DNA of 7,278 nt. Source: an uncultured Enorma sp. Its GTDB lineage: Bacteria; Actinomycetota; Coriobacteriia; Coriobacteriales; Coriobacteriaceae. The stretch spans positions 1 to 7,278 of the forward strand of contig CAJLVH010000102.1 in assembly GCA_905210055.1 (NCBI GenBank), written 5' to 3'. The notes beneath the pieces were generated by a model, which saw nothing but the letters and a program-made list of their open reading frames with translations, ran no database searches and was not told the origin of the DNA. The position numbers and the translations under genes were made by a program. The first letter of the stretch is position 1. Every line of letters begins with the position of its first letter. Shown here in pieces: positions 1 to 6,581 of this stretch.

Positions 1-3
1 GCA

Positions 4-34
4 ATGTAAAAAAGTCGCTGGGGTAATTTTACAT
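4..34. repeat. 8-base perfect inverted repeat, AT-rich
   Basis: ATGTAAAA at 4-11 is the exact reverse complement of TTTTACAT at 27-34, with a 15-base spacer. It is noticeably AT-rich against GC-rich surroundings and lies beyond the end of the last gene, next to the GTCCC repeats at 43-85. It could be the edge of a small mobile or REP-like element, or a weak transcript-end hairpin: read on the minus strand, a run of six T sits in the 3' arm region. The pairing is seen directly; the role is a guess. Confidence 0.5.
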
Positions 35-42
35 GGCTGCCC

Positions 43-85
43 GTCCCCAAAGTGTCCCAAAATGCACCTGTCCCCAATTGGGACA
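43..85. repeat. REP-like cluster of GTCCC(C)AA repeats with a terminal palindrome
   Basis: The motif GTCCC(C)AA occurs in direct orientation at 43-50, 54-60 and 70-77, and inverted (TTGGGAC) at 78-84. The last two form a near-perfect palindrome at 69-85, TGTCCC/GGGACA arms around CAATT. The block begins 10 bases after the stop codon of the TsaB-RimI-TsaD gene. Such short palindromic extragenic repeats are typical of REP/BIME elements mobilised by IS200/IS605-like Y1 (RAYT) transposases; similar GGGACA-type repeats near such transposases are my recollection, not a search result. No transposase is in the window. The hairpin lacks a T-tract, so it is not a classical terminator, but it might shield the 3' end of the mRNA. 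Confidence 0.55.
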
Positions 86-94
86 TTCGAAGCG

Positions 95-2509
95 TTAGAG
101 CGTCATGTTGGGATCGGCGTCGATGTTCAGCGACGCGAATTCGCCGCGTTCGAACTTGCGGCGGGCAACCTCGGCGATCATCGCGGCGTTATCCGTGCAG
201 GCACCCTGGGGCGGAAGCGTTACGCGCACGCCCTGACGCCCGAGCTTCTTCATCATCATCTTGCGCAGGTGCGGATTCGCAGCAACGCCGCCACCGATAC
301 AGTACTCCCGTGCGCCGGTTTCGCGCAGTGCTGCCCACGCCTTCTTATACTGTACGTCGAACACGGCAGCCTCAAACGAGGCAGCGAGATCGGGTACGTG
401 GATGGTTCTCCCGGCCGCCGTCTCTTGCTCGATGTAGTTCACCACCGCCGTCTTCAGCCCGGAAAGGGAGAACCGGTAGTCGCCCTTGCGGTTGAGCGCG
501 CGCGGGAACTCAATCGCCTTCGGATCGCCCGTCTCGGCCAAGCGCGAGATGATAGGCCCACCCGGATATCCGAGGCCCAGCGCCTTCGCCACCTTATCGA
601 ACGCCTCTCCCACGGCGTCGTCGAGCGTCTCGCCGAGCACCTGGTAATCACCCCAGTCGCGTACATGCACGAGCATGGTGTGCCCGCCCGAGACCAGCGT
701 GAAGATAAACGGCGGTTTAAGATCCGGCTGCGCGAGCAAGTTCGCGAACAGATGCCCCTCCAGATGGTTCACCGCGATGAGCGGCACGTTTGCAGCGTAT
801 GCCATGCCCTTTGCAAACGCCACGCCCACCACGAGCGCACCTACAAGTCCCGGCCCCTGCGTCACGCCGATAGCCGCAAGCTCCGCAGGGGCCACGGTGC
901 CGCCTGAAAGGCCGAGCGCGTGCCCCGCTTCCTCGAGTGCAGCATCAATCACGCCCACGATAGCCTCAACATGCTTGCGCGAGGCGATCTCGGGCACGAC
1001 GCCGCCGAACCGCGCGTGGAAGTCGATCTGCGTCGACACCTGGTTGGCAAGCATGTTCCCCTCGACGTCGATAATCGCCGCCGCGGTCTCATCGCACGAG
1101 CTCTCGATGGCAAGCACGAGCCTGCGGCGCGCAAGCTCTGCCGTCTCCTCGTCCGTCCGCTCCGGTTCCGCAAGCGGCCACGCGCGCACGACGGCAGCCG
1201 TGGGCTCAGGAGATGCCGCATCGACCGGCAACACGAGCGGCAGCTCCGCCTTCATGATCGCCGCATCTACACCGTGCCCGTAATATCCGGGCCGCACACC
1301 AACGCGAGTGAACCCGAGCGCCTCGTACAGCGCGATCGCGGGGCTGTTTCCCGCCTCGACCTCAAGCGATGCTGTCGTGCACCCGAGCATCTGCGCATCG
1401 TAGCTCACGTGGGCGAGCAGCTTGCGCGCGATCCCCTCCCGACGGCGCGCAGACACGACCGCCACGTCAAGGATCTCGACTTCATGCTCCACGACCATAC
1501 CGCCCGCATAACCTACGAGCTCGCCATCGTCGTGCGCCACCCACCAGCTGCGCGGCACCGCCACCGAGGGGCTCAACTCCTCCAAAAACTGAGCCGCGCT
1601 CCACGGCGCATGTGCAGCGTCCGCAAAACACGATCGTTCCAAATCTGCCGCGGCTTCCGCATCGGCAGGGCCCATCGGCCTGAATTGCAGATGTCTCCCT
1701 GCGAGCTCATCTGCCACACCAGTCGTCTGGCCCTGCTCGCTCTTGGCAAGTCCCAGGCGCTTGCGCTCGTTCTCTTCGGCATCGGAAAGACGCGTGTAGA
1801 TGGGAAGCACGAGCGCAGGATCACCATATCCGGCTACGTCGCCGGCGTTTGCCGCTCCAACACGCCACGCACGCAGGAGCCCCTCCCCGCTCGGCCACCA
1901 CAAGCTGCGATCGATGCACGATGTCAAGCCCGCTTCCTCGAAACGGTCACCGTAGCGAACAAGACCATCACCTGTAAGCTGCAACTCTGCGGCATCGGCG
2001 CGCCCCGCCCATTCCTCTACGGCAACGGCGGCCTTCACCACGCGCTCGCGATCGAACAGGCGGCGCACGCCAGCATCATCCAGACGGTAAAGTGCGGGAT
2101 ACACCTCGCCACGCATGGCATCTGCTGCCACCCCTAACAATCCGCGCACGCCGGCAAGCCATGCCGTCCAAGCGCTCGCATCGAGCGTCGAGGTTCCATA
2201 GAGGTGAGCGTTCGCGCCGTATGCCAGACCTTTTGCCGTGGAGATGCCGATGCGCACGCCCGTGAACGAGCCCGGCCCGCGTCCGACCACGTACGCGTCA
2301 AGCTGCTCGCGCGCAATGCCCGCCCGCACCAGCATCGCATCGAGCGTGTCGATGAGCTCTACGTTCGCATGGCGCCGGCACAGATGGTCGCCCGACGCGA
2401 GCACATCGATCGCGCCATCCACGCCGTCAATACGCGCCACCGTGCACGCGAGCATGTCCGTCGATGTATCGATTGCTGCAACGAACTTGGTTTCGATTGC
2501 GTGTTTCAT
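95..2509 (-). CDS. tsaB-rimI-tsaD: TsaB-RimI-TsaD triple fusion protein (tRNA t6A37 threonylcarbamoyltransferase with N-acetyltransferase domain)
   Basis: One uninterrupted frame of 804 residues joins three proteins normally encoded separately. Residues 1 to about 245 are TsaB, the partner of TsaD: AIDTST at 12-17, the GRGPGSFTGVRIG stretch at 76-88, and DAMRGEVY at 130-137. Residues about 272-425 are a RimI-type GNAT acetyltransferase, with the acetyl-CoA loop RRREGIA at 355-361 and the family pattern N388-SPA-ALYEALGF. Residues about 463-804 are a full-length TsaD (342 residues; E. coli about 337): AIESSCDET at 467-475, metal-binding histidines in NHLEGH (H582, H586), SGGHT at 607-611, GGGVAANP at 739-746 and CTDNAA with D773. 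Linkers at about 246-271 and 426-462 are charged or Pro/Ala/Glu-rich. TsaB and TsaD transfer threonylcarbamoyl to A37 of ANN-reading tRNAs in the cytoplasm; RimI acetylates protein N-termini, classically ribosomal protein S18. The ATG is one base after tsaE stops, with GAGGA (2518-2522) 8 bases upstream. No domain seems to lack a key residue. Identity is very secure; the functional benefit of fusion is inference. Confidence 0.96.
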   Translation of the reverse strand: MKHAIETKFVAAIDTSTDMLACTVARIDGVDGAIDVLASGDHLCRRHANVELIDTLDAMLVRAGIAREQLDAYVVGRGPGSFTGVRIGISTAKGLAYGANAHLYGTSTLDASAWTAWLAGVRGLLGVAADAMRGEVYPALYRLDDAGVRRLFDRERVVKAAVAVEEWAGRADAAELQLTGDGLVRYGDRFEEAGLTSCIDRSLWWPSGEGLLRAWRVGAANAGDVAGYGDPALVLPIYTRLSDAEENERKRLGLAKSEQGQTTGVADELAGRHLQFRPMGPADAEAAADLERSCFADAAHAPWSAAQFLEELSPSVAVPRSWWVAHDDGELVGYAGGMVVEHEVEILDVAVVSARRREGIARKLLAHVSYDAQMLGCTTASLEVEAGNSPAIALYEALGFTRVGVRPGYYGHGVDAAIMKAELPLVLPVDAASPEPTAAVVRAWPLAEPERTDEETAELARRRLVLAIESSCDETAAAIIDVEGNMLANQVSTQIDFHARFGGVVPEIASRKHVEAIVGVIDAALEEAGHALGLSGGTVAPAELAAIGVTQGPGLVGALVVGVAFAKGMAYAANVPLIAVNHLEGHLFANLLAQPDLKPPFIFTLVSGGHTMLVHVRDWGDYQVLGETLDDAVGEAFDKVAKALGLGYPGGPIISRLAETGDPKAIEFPRALNRKGDYRFSLSGLKTAVVNYIEQETAAGRTIHVPDLAASFEAAVFDVQYKKAWAALRETGAREYCIGGGVAANPHLRKMMMKKLGRQGVRVTLPPQGACTDNAAMIAEVARRKFERGEFASLNIDADPNMTL

Positions 2510-2510
2510 C

Positions 2511-3017
2511 TTACTTGTCCTCGATGTAATGGCTCACGGCATCGTCGATCGCCCGCGCGAGCGCCTCCGCCCGGCTCCCATGCGGCTCCAGCGTGATGCG
2601 GCGCGTCGTCTCGCCCATGCGCTCGATCACCACGCCCAGGAACTCGTCGGTCAGCTCATCCTGGAACTGCTCGCCCCATTCAAGCAGGCACGCGCCCTCG
2701 TAGCCCAGCACGTCGAAGATGCCGGTATCCTCGAGCTCATAGGCGTGCTCGAGCCGGTATAAGTCGAAGTGGAAGAGCGGGATACGTCCGCCGTCATGCA
2801 CCGCCATGAGGGCGAAGGTGGGGCTCGTCACCGGGTGATCATCGCCCAGACCGCGCGCCACGCCCTTGGTGAAATGCGTCTTCCCCACGCCAAGACCGCC
2901 GGTAAGCACGAGCACGTCGCCGTCCGCGAGCGCAGGGGCAACGAACTCGCCCAAGCGCTCGGTATCTCCTTGCGACGCGCTCTCATACGCGAACGCAGCC
3001 TCTCGCTCCAGCGCCAT
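2511..3017 (-). CDS. tsaE: TsaE, ATPase of the t6A tRNA modification complex
   Basis: A 168-residue protein (E. coli TsaE 153) of the P-loop family that binds the TsaB-TsaD complex and hydrolyses ATP to reset it during t6A37 synthesis. Visible motifs are the Walker A loop GGLGVGKTHFTKG at 40-52, the TSPTF switch-like segment at 64-68, FHFDLYRL at 82-89 and LLEWGEQF at 111-118, all in the usual order. The start at 3017 is supported by AGGGAG (3023-3028), 5 bases upstream and lying inside the last codons of the glycosylase gene. It begins 2 bases after that gene stops and ends 1 base before the TsaB-RimI-TsaD gene starts, so translational coupling is likely and all non-TsaC parts of the t6A pathway are made from one message. 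The start is slightly longer than in E. coli but nothing is odd. Confidence 0.95.
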   Translation of the reverse strand: MALEREAAFAYESASQGDTERLGEFVAPALADGDVLVLTGGLGVGKTHFTKGVARGLGDDHPVTSPTFALMAVHDGGRIPLFHFDLYRLEHAYELEDTGIFDVLGYEGACLLEWGEQFQDELTDEFLGVVIERMGETTRRITLEPHGSRAEALARAIDDAVSHYIEDK

Positions 3018-3019
3018 GG

Positions 3020-3685
3020 CTACTCCCTGATCGCGGGCAGTGGCGAGGCGGCATCTTGAGCAACCGCCGCGCCCATGGATGCGCCCGCTGGGTGACGTTC
3101 GAGCCAGTCACCGAGCATGCGGAAGTCCTCCTCGAGTAGCTCCTGCCAAGCCGGATTGCGCAACGCCGCGGCAGGATGGAACGTCGGCATGACGGTGAAG
3201 TGCCCCGTCTGATGGAAACGCCCGCGCAAGCGCGTGATGCCCGTCTCGGTTTTAAGCACGAAATGCGTTGCGGGGTTGCCGAGCGTCACAATCACATCCG
3301 GCCAGATGCTGCGGATCTGCTCGCGCAGAAACGGCGAGCATGCAAGCACCTCGTCGGGCTTAGGATCGCGGTTTCCCGGCGGGCGGCATTTGAGCACGTT
3401 GGCAATATAGATCTCGTCTCGAGTGAGCCCGGCAAGCGAGAGAATCGCGTTGAGGTTCTCGCCAGCGCGGCCCACAAAGGGCTCTCCCTGCAGGTCTTCG
3501 TTGCGCCCCGGAGCCTCGCCCACAAACATGACACGCGCATGCGGGTTTCCCACCCCGAAGACGATGTTCGTGCGCGTCTGGCACAGCTCGCACAAGCGGC
3601 AGTCCCCCAAAACGGCGCGAATCTCCTCGAGCGAAACTTCACGCGGCTTTTGCTGTTCATGGCCGGGAATGTGCATGATGCCCAT
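3020..3685 (-). CDS. Family 4 (iron-sulfur) uracil-DNA glycosylase
   Basis: A 221-residue enzyme that cuts uracil from DNA, the first step of base excision repair. Evidence: GEAPGRNEDLQGEPFVGRAG at 57-75, the family-4 active-site block; TLGNPAT at 134-140; and FHPAAALRNP at 169-178, the C-terminal His-Pro motif. Four cysteines expected to hold a 4Fe-4S cluster are present: C29 and C32 (CRLC), C100 (LKC) and C116 (ACSPF); C35 is an extra cysteine. The frame is open back to an ATG at 3730 (15 more residues), but I chose the ATG at 3685 because AAGGAG (3691-3696) lies 5 bases before it and the extra residues do not look like family sequence. The last roughly 20 residues are a variable Ala/Pro-rich tail. 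Its position between alr and tsaE is an insertion relative to the order I recall from mycobacteria. Family assignment is firm; the start is probable. Confidence 0.92.
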   Translation of the reverse strand: MGIMHIPGHEQQKPREVSLEEIRAVLGDCRLCELCQTRTNIVFGVGNPHARVMFVGEAPGRNEDLQGEPFVGRAGENLNAILSLAGLTRDEIYIANVLKCRPPGNRDPKPDEVLACSPFLREQIRSIWPDVIVTLGNPATHFVLKTETGITRLRGRFHQTGHFTVMPTFHPAAALRNPAWQELLEEDFRMLGDWLERHPAGASMGAAVAQDAASPLPAIRE

Positions 3686-3690
3686 ATGGA

Positions 3691-3696
3691 CTCCTT
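3691..3696 (-). promoter_or_regulatory. Ribosome binding site deciding the glycosylase start
   Basis: Read on the minus strand this is AAGGAG, a near-consensus Shine-Dalgarno sequence 5 bases upstream of the ATG at 3685. The upstream in-frame ATG at 3730 has only a weak GAAGAG-like purine run directly against it, so 3685 is preferred. Confidence 0.7.
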
Positions 3697-3700
3697 GCTT

Positions 3701-3724
3701 GAACCGCACGCCTCTATGCGGCTC
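3701..3724 (-). other. Hairpin in the alr-glycosylase gap
   Basis: The arms GAACCGCA (3701-3708) and TGCGGCTC (3717-3724) can form an 8-pair stem, one pair being G-U in the minus-strand RNA, with an 8-base loop. It ends 4 bases before the AAGGAG ribosome binding site and lies in the longest gap of the operon (3686-3796). There is no T-run after it, so it is not a terminator. It could tune translation or mark an RNA-processing site. Pairing is seen; a role is speculation. Confidence 0.4.
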
Positions 3725-3796
3725 GGTCATCTCTTCTTTCGTCGTCAGCTACCTCGTGCCTGAACCCGGTCAAACGCCCGGCAGCGCACGGCGGCT

Positions 3797-4948
3797 TTAC
3801 AAGTACACCTTCTCCAGCCGCATGCCGAAATCGCACGCGACCTCGTAGTTGATGGTACCGCGCAAACGCGCCATCTCGTCCATGGTGATTTCCGCATCGC
3901 CGTCGCGACCGATAATCGTCACGATATCACCGTGCTCCGCCTCGGGAATCTGGTGGATGGGCGTCTGCTGAATGGCGAACATGCACTGATCCATGCAGAT
4001 GTTTCCCACCTGGCGCACTCGCTCGCCGCGATAGAGCACATCCATGCGATTGGAGAGCACGCGGGAAAGGCCATCGGCATATCCCAACGGAATCGTGCAA
4101 ATCTGCACCGATGTGCGCGGAACGCGATAGGTGAATCCATAGCTCACGCCCTCGCCCATGGCAGGATGTGTCGTACGCGTGATGCGCGCCCGCACACTCA
4201 TAACCGGCTCGAGCGGCATGCGTACAGCAGCCGCCTCGCACGGCTGCAAGCCATACAAGCCGATACCCACGCGCACCATGTCATAGCGCGTCGTGGTATC
4301 GAGCATCGTTGCGGGCGTGTTATCGCAATGCACCGTCCCGCAGTCGAAGCCGGCATCGCGCATGGCGGACACCGCCTCGTCAAAGCGCTTGCACTGCAGC
4401 TTGTAATCCCAACCGTCGACATCGTCTGCAGTTGCGAAGTGTGTGAACACGCCATCACACTCAAGTCCGCGATGAAAATCGATGCTGCGGCGGAACTCCA
4501 CGACCTCGGTATAGTGGACACCGATGCGGTTCATACCTGTCTCGATAGCAAGATGGTACGCACCGACGGTACCTGCCTGCACTGCGCCCTCACCATATGC
4601 TAAGGCGAACTCGACCGTGTAGACCGTCGGCATGATGCGATGCTCAAGCAGAAGGGGAATCGCCTCTACCGGAGGTTCGCTCAGCAGCAAAATGGGCGCC
4701 GAGATGCCGCCTTCGCGAAGCCGCACACCCTCCATGACCGTTGCGACGGCGAACATGTCGGCGCCGACAGAGTGCATCACGCGCGCGCATTCGATAGCCC
4801 CGTGTCCATAGGCATCGGCTTTGACCACGCAGCACAGGCGCTGGCGCGGTCCGAGCAGATTCTTATAGGCGCGCACGTTCCGTCGAAGCGCACCGCGGTC
4901 GATCTCGACCCACGCCCAGCGCGTCTCGGGCATCTTCATCGTCGACAT
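3797..4948 (-). CDS. alr: Alanine racemase (PLP-dependent)
   Basis: A 383-residue cytoplasmic enzyme interconverting L- and D-alanine, which supplies D-alanine for peptidoglycan. The pyridoxal-phosphate lysine is K43 in VVKADAYGHG (41-50). The second catalytic base is Y270 in GEGVSYGFTYR. Other family landmarks are ETGMNRIGV (136-144), RVGIGLYG (226-233), PLGYADG (287-293) and ICMDQ (317-321). The C-terminus ends in the usual basic/aromatic LEKVYL. Length is normal (about 360-390). Start choice is not settled: the ATG at 4948 is 7 bases after nnr stops, and the nearest purine-rich run, AAGGGGG (4961-4967), is 12 bases away; ATGs at 4939 and 4933 are alternatives that would remove 3 or 5 residues. 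The tight spacing to nnr matches an operon. Confidence 0.96.
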   Translation of the reverse strand: MSTMKMPETRWAWVEIDRGALRRNVRAYKNLLGPRQRLCCVVKADAYGHGAIECARVMHSVGADMFAVATVMEGVRLREGGISAPILLLSEPPVEAIPLLLEHRIMPTVYTVEFALAYGEGAVQAGTVGAYHLAIETGMNRIGVHYTEVVEFRRSIDFHRGLECDGVFTHFATADDVDGWDYKLQCKRFDEAVSAMRDAGFDCGTVHCDNTPATMLDTTTRYDMVRVGIGLYGLQPCEAAAVRMPLEPVMSVRARITRTTHPAMGEGVSYGFTYRVPRTSVQICTIPLGYADGLSRVLSNRMDVLYRGERVRQVGNICMDQCMFAIQQTPIHQIPEAEHGDIVTIIGRDGDAEITMDEMARLRGTINYEVACDFGMRLEKVYL

Positions 4949-4955
4949 GGCAGTC

Positions 4956-6581
4956 TCAAGCCCCCTTTACCCCAGACGAGATATCGCCCTCGCTGAGCCC
5001 TTTAAGCGCCTCTTCTTCGGCAAGCGCCATGGCATCGCCTATCACGTCGATCAAATCCGTTGCGATGACGCTCTTCTCACCATAGCGCTCCGCCGCGATG
5101 AACCCCGTGAGGGAGTGAAGCGAAACCGCATAGGAACACAGCAGCTCCCAAGGGCCGTCGTAGCCATGATTAAGCGCAAGTGTGCCTGCCAGGATACCAG
5201 AGAGCACATCACCGGTTCCCGCGGTGGAAAGCGATGCCGGCCCGGAGAGCGGCAGCAAAACCTTCTCCACGCCTGCGACCGCCGTCACCGGCCCTTTCGC
5301 CACAACGATAAAATCGTCGGATCCCGCCGCCCAGAGCAAACGCTGGGCGGCCTCGATAGCGCTGCCAAGATCGACGACCCCATCGCTCGCTACCAAACGG
5401 GAAAGCTCGCGATAATGGGGTGTGAGGACAAGCGGGGCCTCGCGCCTATAAAGCTCAGGCGTCTTATCGAGCCCGCCGATCGAGAGCTTCGAGAGACAGT
5501 TGAGCGCGTCGGCGTCGAGCACGAGCGGCACATCGATTTCCAGCAAGCCGGAAACCACGTCGATGCAGCCGGCCGCCGTCGTGATACCCGGCCCGCACAG
5601 CACGCAGGAGAACTTCTTTGCAGTCTCGCACACAACACGACGAGCCGCGGCGCCGAATGCGCCACGGGAATCGGCAGGTATGTCGATAACGGGCACCGAA
5701 GGCAGCGCCATGCGAATGAGGTTCGCGCAGGTAGCAGGAGCGGCAACGGCCACATATCCAGCACCGGCGCGCGCAGCGGCCTTCGCCGCCATCATCGCGG
5801 CGCCAGGATATGTGCTAGAACCAGCTACAACAAGCACCGAACCGCGCGAGTACTTGTCGATATTGGATGGCAGAGGTGCCAGGAAATCAATGAGGTCGGC
5901 AGGCTCCACCATCTCGGCAGCATGGTCGACATCATCGATGACCTCATCAAGACGATCGTACAGCTTCCCGCAGATCACCTCGCCCGCGTAGTCCGGGCCA
6001 TCGGCGCTATACAGCCCGATCTTGGGCGCGAGCATCGTCGCGGTGCGCGTGGCCCGAATGCAGTCTTGCTCGACGGCACCGCTTTGGGCATTAAGGCCAG
6101 AAGGCACATCGACGGAAACGACTTCAGGTGCAAGTTCATTGACCGTAGGAATCCAAATGGAAAACGGTGGCCGAAGCGACCCATGAAACCCAGTACCCAG
6201 AATGGCATCGACAACCACATCGGCTTGGGGGATGAGCTCGCTCAACTCGTCGCGCGAAGGCCCTACCACAACGTTCACGTCGCGTCCCGCGGTGCGGCGC
6301 GCAACATGGCGAGCAAGCGCAGCGGGAATCTCGTCGGGCTCAACCGGGCTCACCACATCAACAGCGATGCCGTTGTGCGCGAGCACATCTGCCGCGACCC
6401 AGCCGTCACCGCCATTATTGCCAAAACCCACAAGAACAAGGACGTGTTTTGGCTTGGTAGCGGAAACGACAGAAGCGGTGAACTCACCTGCAAGCTCCAT
6501 GAGCGATGCTTTAGTCGTGCCTTCAGCCTCGATGCAATCTTCGAGACGCGCGACCTCCTCACAGCCCAGAATCGGTCTCAT
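4956..6581 (-). CDS. nnr: Bifunctional NAD(P)H-hydrate epimerase / ADP-dependent NAD(P)H-hydrate dehydratase
   Basis: A 541-residue repair enzyme that converts hydrated, inactive NADHX/NADPHX back to NADH/NADPH. Residues 1 to about 225 are the YjeF_N epimerase domain, which equilibrates the R and S hydrates: GNNGGDG at 54-60, D125 with ILGTG at 127-131, VDVPSGL at 157-163. Residues about 232-520 are the ribokinase-like dehydratase: KYSRG at 243-247, AGAGYV at 272-277, CGPGI at 329-333, LDADALN at 355-361, TPHYRE at 387-392 (usually TPHPGE), AKG at 428-430 and TAGTGD at 453-458, where D458 is the expected catalytic base. The frame is open to an ATG at 6593, but the ATG at 6581 is preferred: GGAGG (6587-6591) lies 5 bases before it, and MRPILG is a typical N-terminus for this family. 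It overlaps the end of acpS by 23 bases, implying coupled translation. The normally conserved Asn in the MENAG motif is Leu here (MELAG, 28-32). Confidence 0.95.
   Translation of the reverse strand: MRPILGCEEVARLEDCIEAEGTTKASLMELAGEFTASVVSATKPKHVLVLVGFGNNGGDGWVAADVLAHNGIAVDVVSPVEPDEIPAALARHVARRTAGRDVNVVVGPSRDELSELIPQADVVVDAILGTGFHGSLRPPFSIWIPTVNELAPEVVSVDVPSGLNAQSGAVEQDCIRATRTATMLAPKIGLYSADGPDYAGEVICGKLYDRLDEVIDDVDHAAEMVEPADLIDFLAPLPSNIDKYSRGSVLVVAGSSTYPGAAMMAAKAAARAGAGYVAVAAPATCANLIRMALPSVPVIDIPADSRGAFGAAARRVVCETAKKFSCVLCGPGITTAAGCIDVVSGLLEIDVPLVLDADALNCLSKLSIGGLDKTPELYRREAPLVLTPHYRELSRLVASDGVVDLGSAIEAAQRLLWAAGSDDFIVVAKGPVTAVAGVEKVLLPLSGPASLSTAGTGDVLSGILAGTLALNHGYDGPWELLCSYAVSLHSLTGFIAAERYGEKSVIATDLIDVIGDAMALAEEEALKGLSEGDISSGVKGA

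Noticed and set aside
69..85. The GTCCC palindrome as a rho-independent terminator of the operon
   Set aside because: The stem is short with an extra C and no T-run follows on the minus strand, so it is better described as a REP-like palindrome.
62..907. A 281-codon plus-strand frame beginning in the repeat region and running opposite TsaD
   Set aside because: Its body is antisense to the conserved TsaD motifs, and it has no ribosome binding site or family resemblance.
920..2137. A 405-codon open frame on the plus strand opposite the TsaB-RimI-TsaD gene
   Set aside because: Arg/His/Pro-rich shadow of the real gene with no recognisable domain.
3020..3730. Longer version of the glycosylase starting at the ATG at 3730
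   Set aside because: The ATG at 3685 has a near-perfect ribosome binding site, whereas the added 15 residues fall in the hairpin region and do not resemble the family N-terminus.
3768..3773. TTGACC as the -35 box of a promoter before the glycosylase
   Set aside because: At 16-17 bases downstream the sequence (TAGCTG) is a poor -10 match, so it is mentioned only as a possibility in the gap finding.
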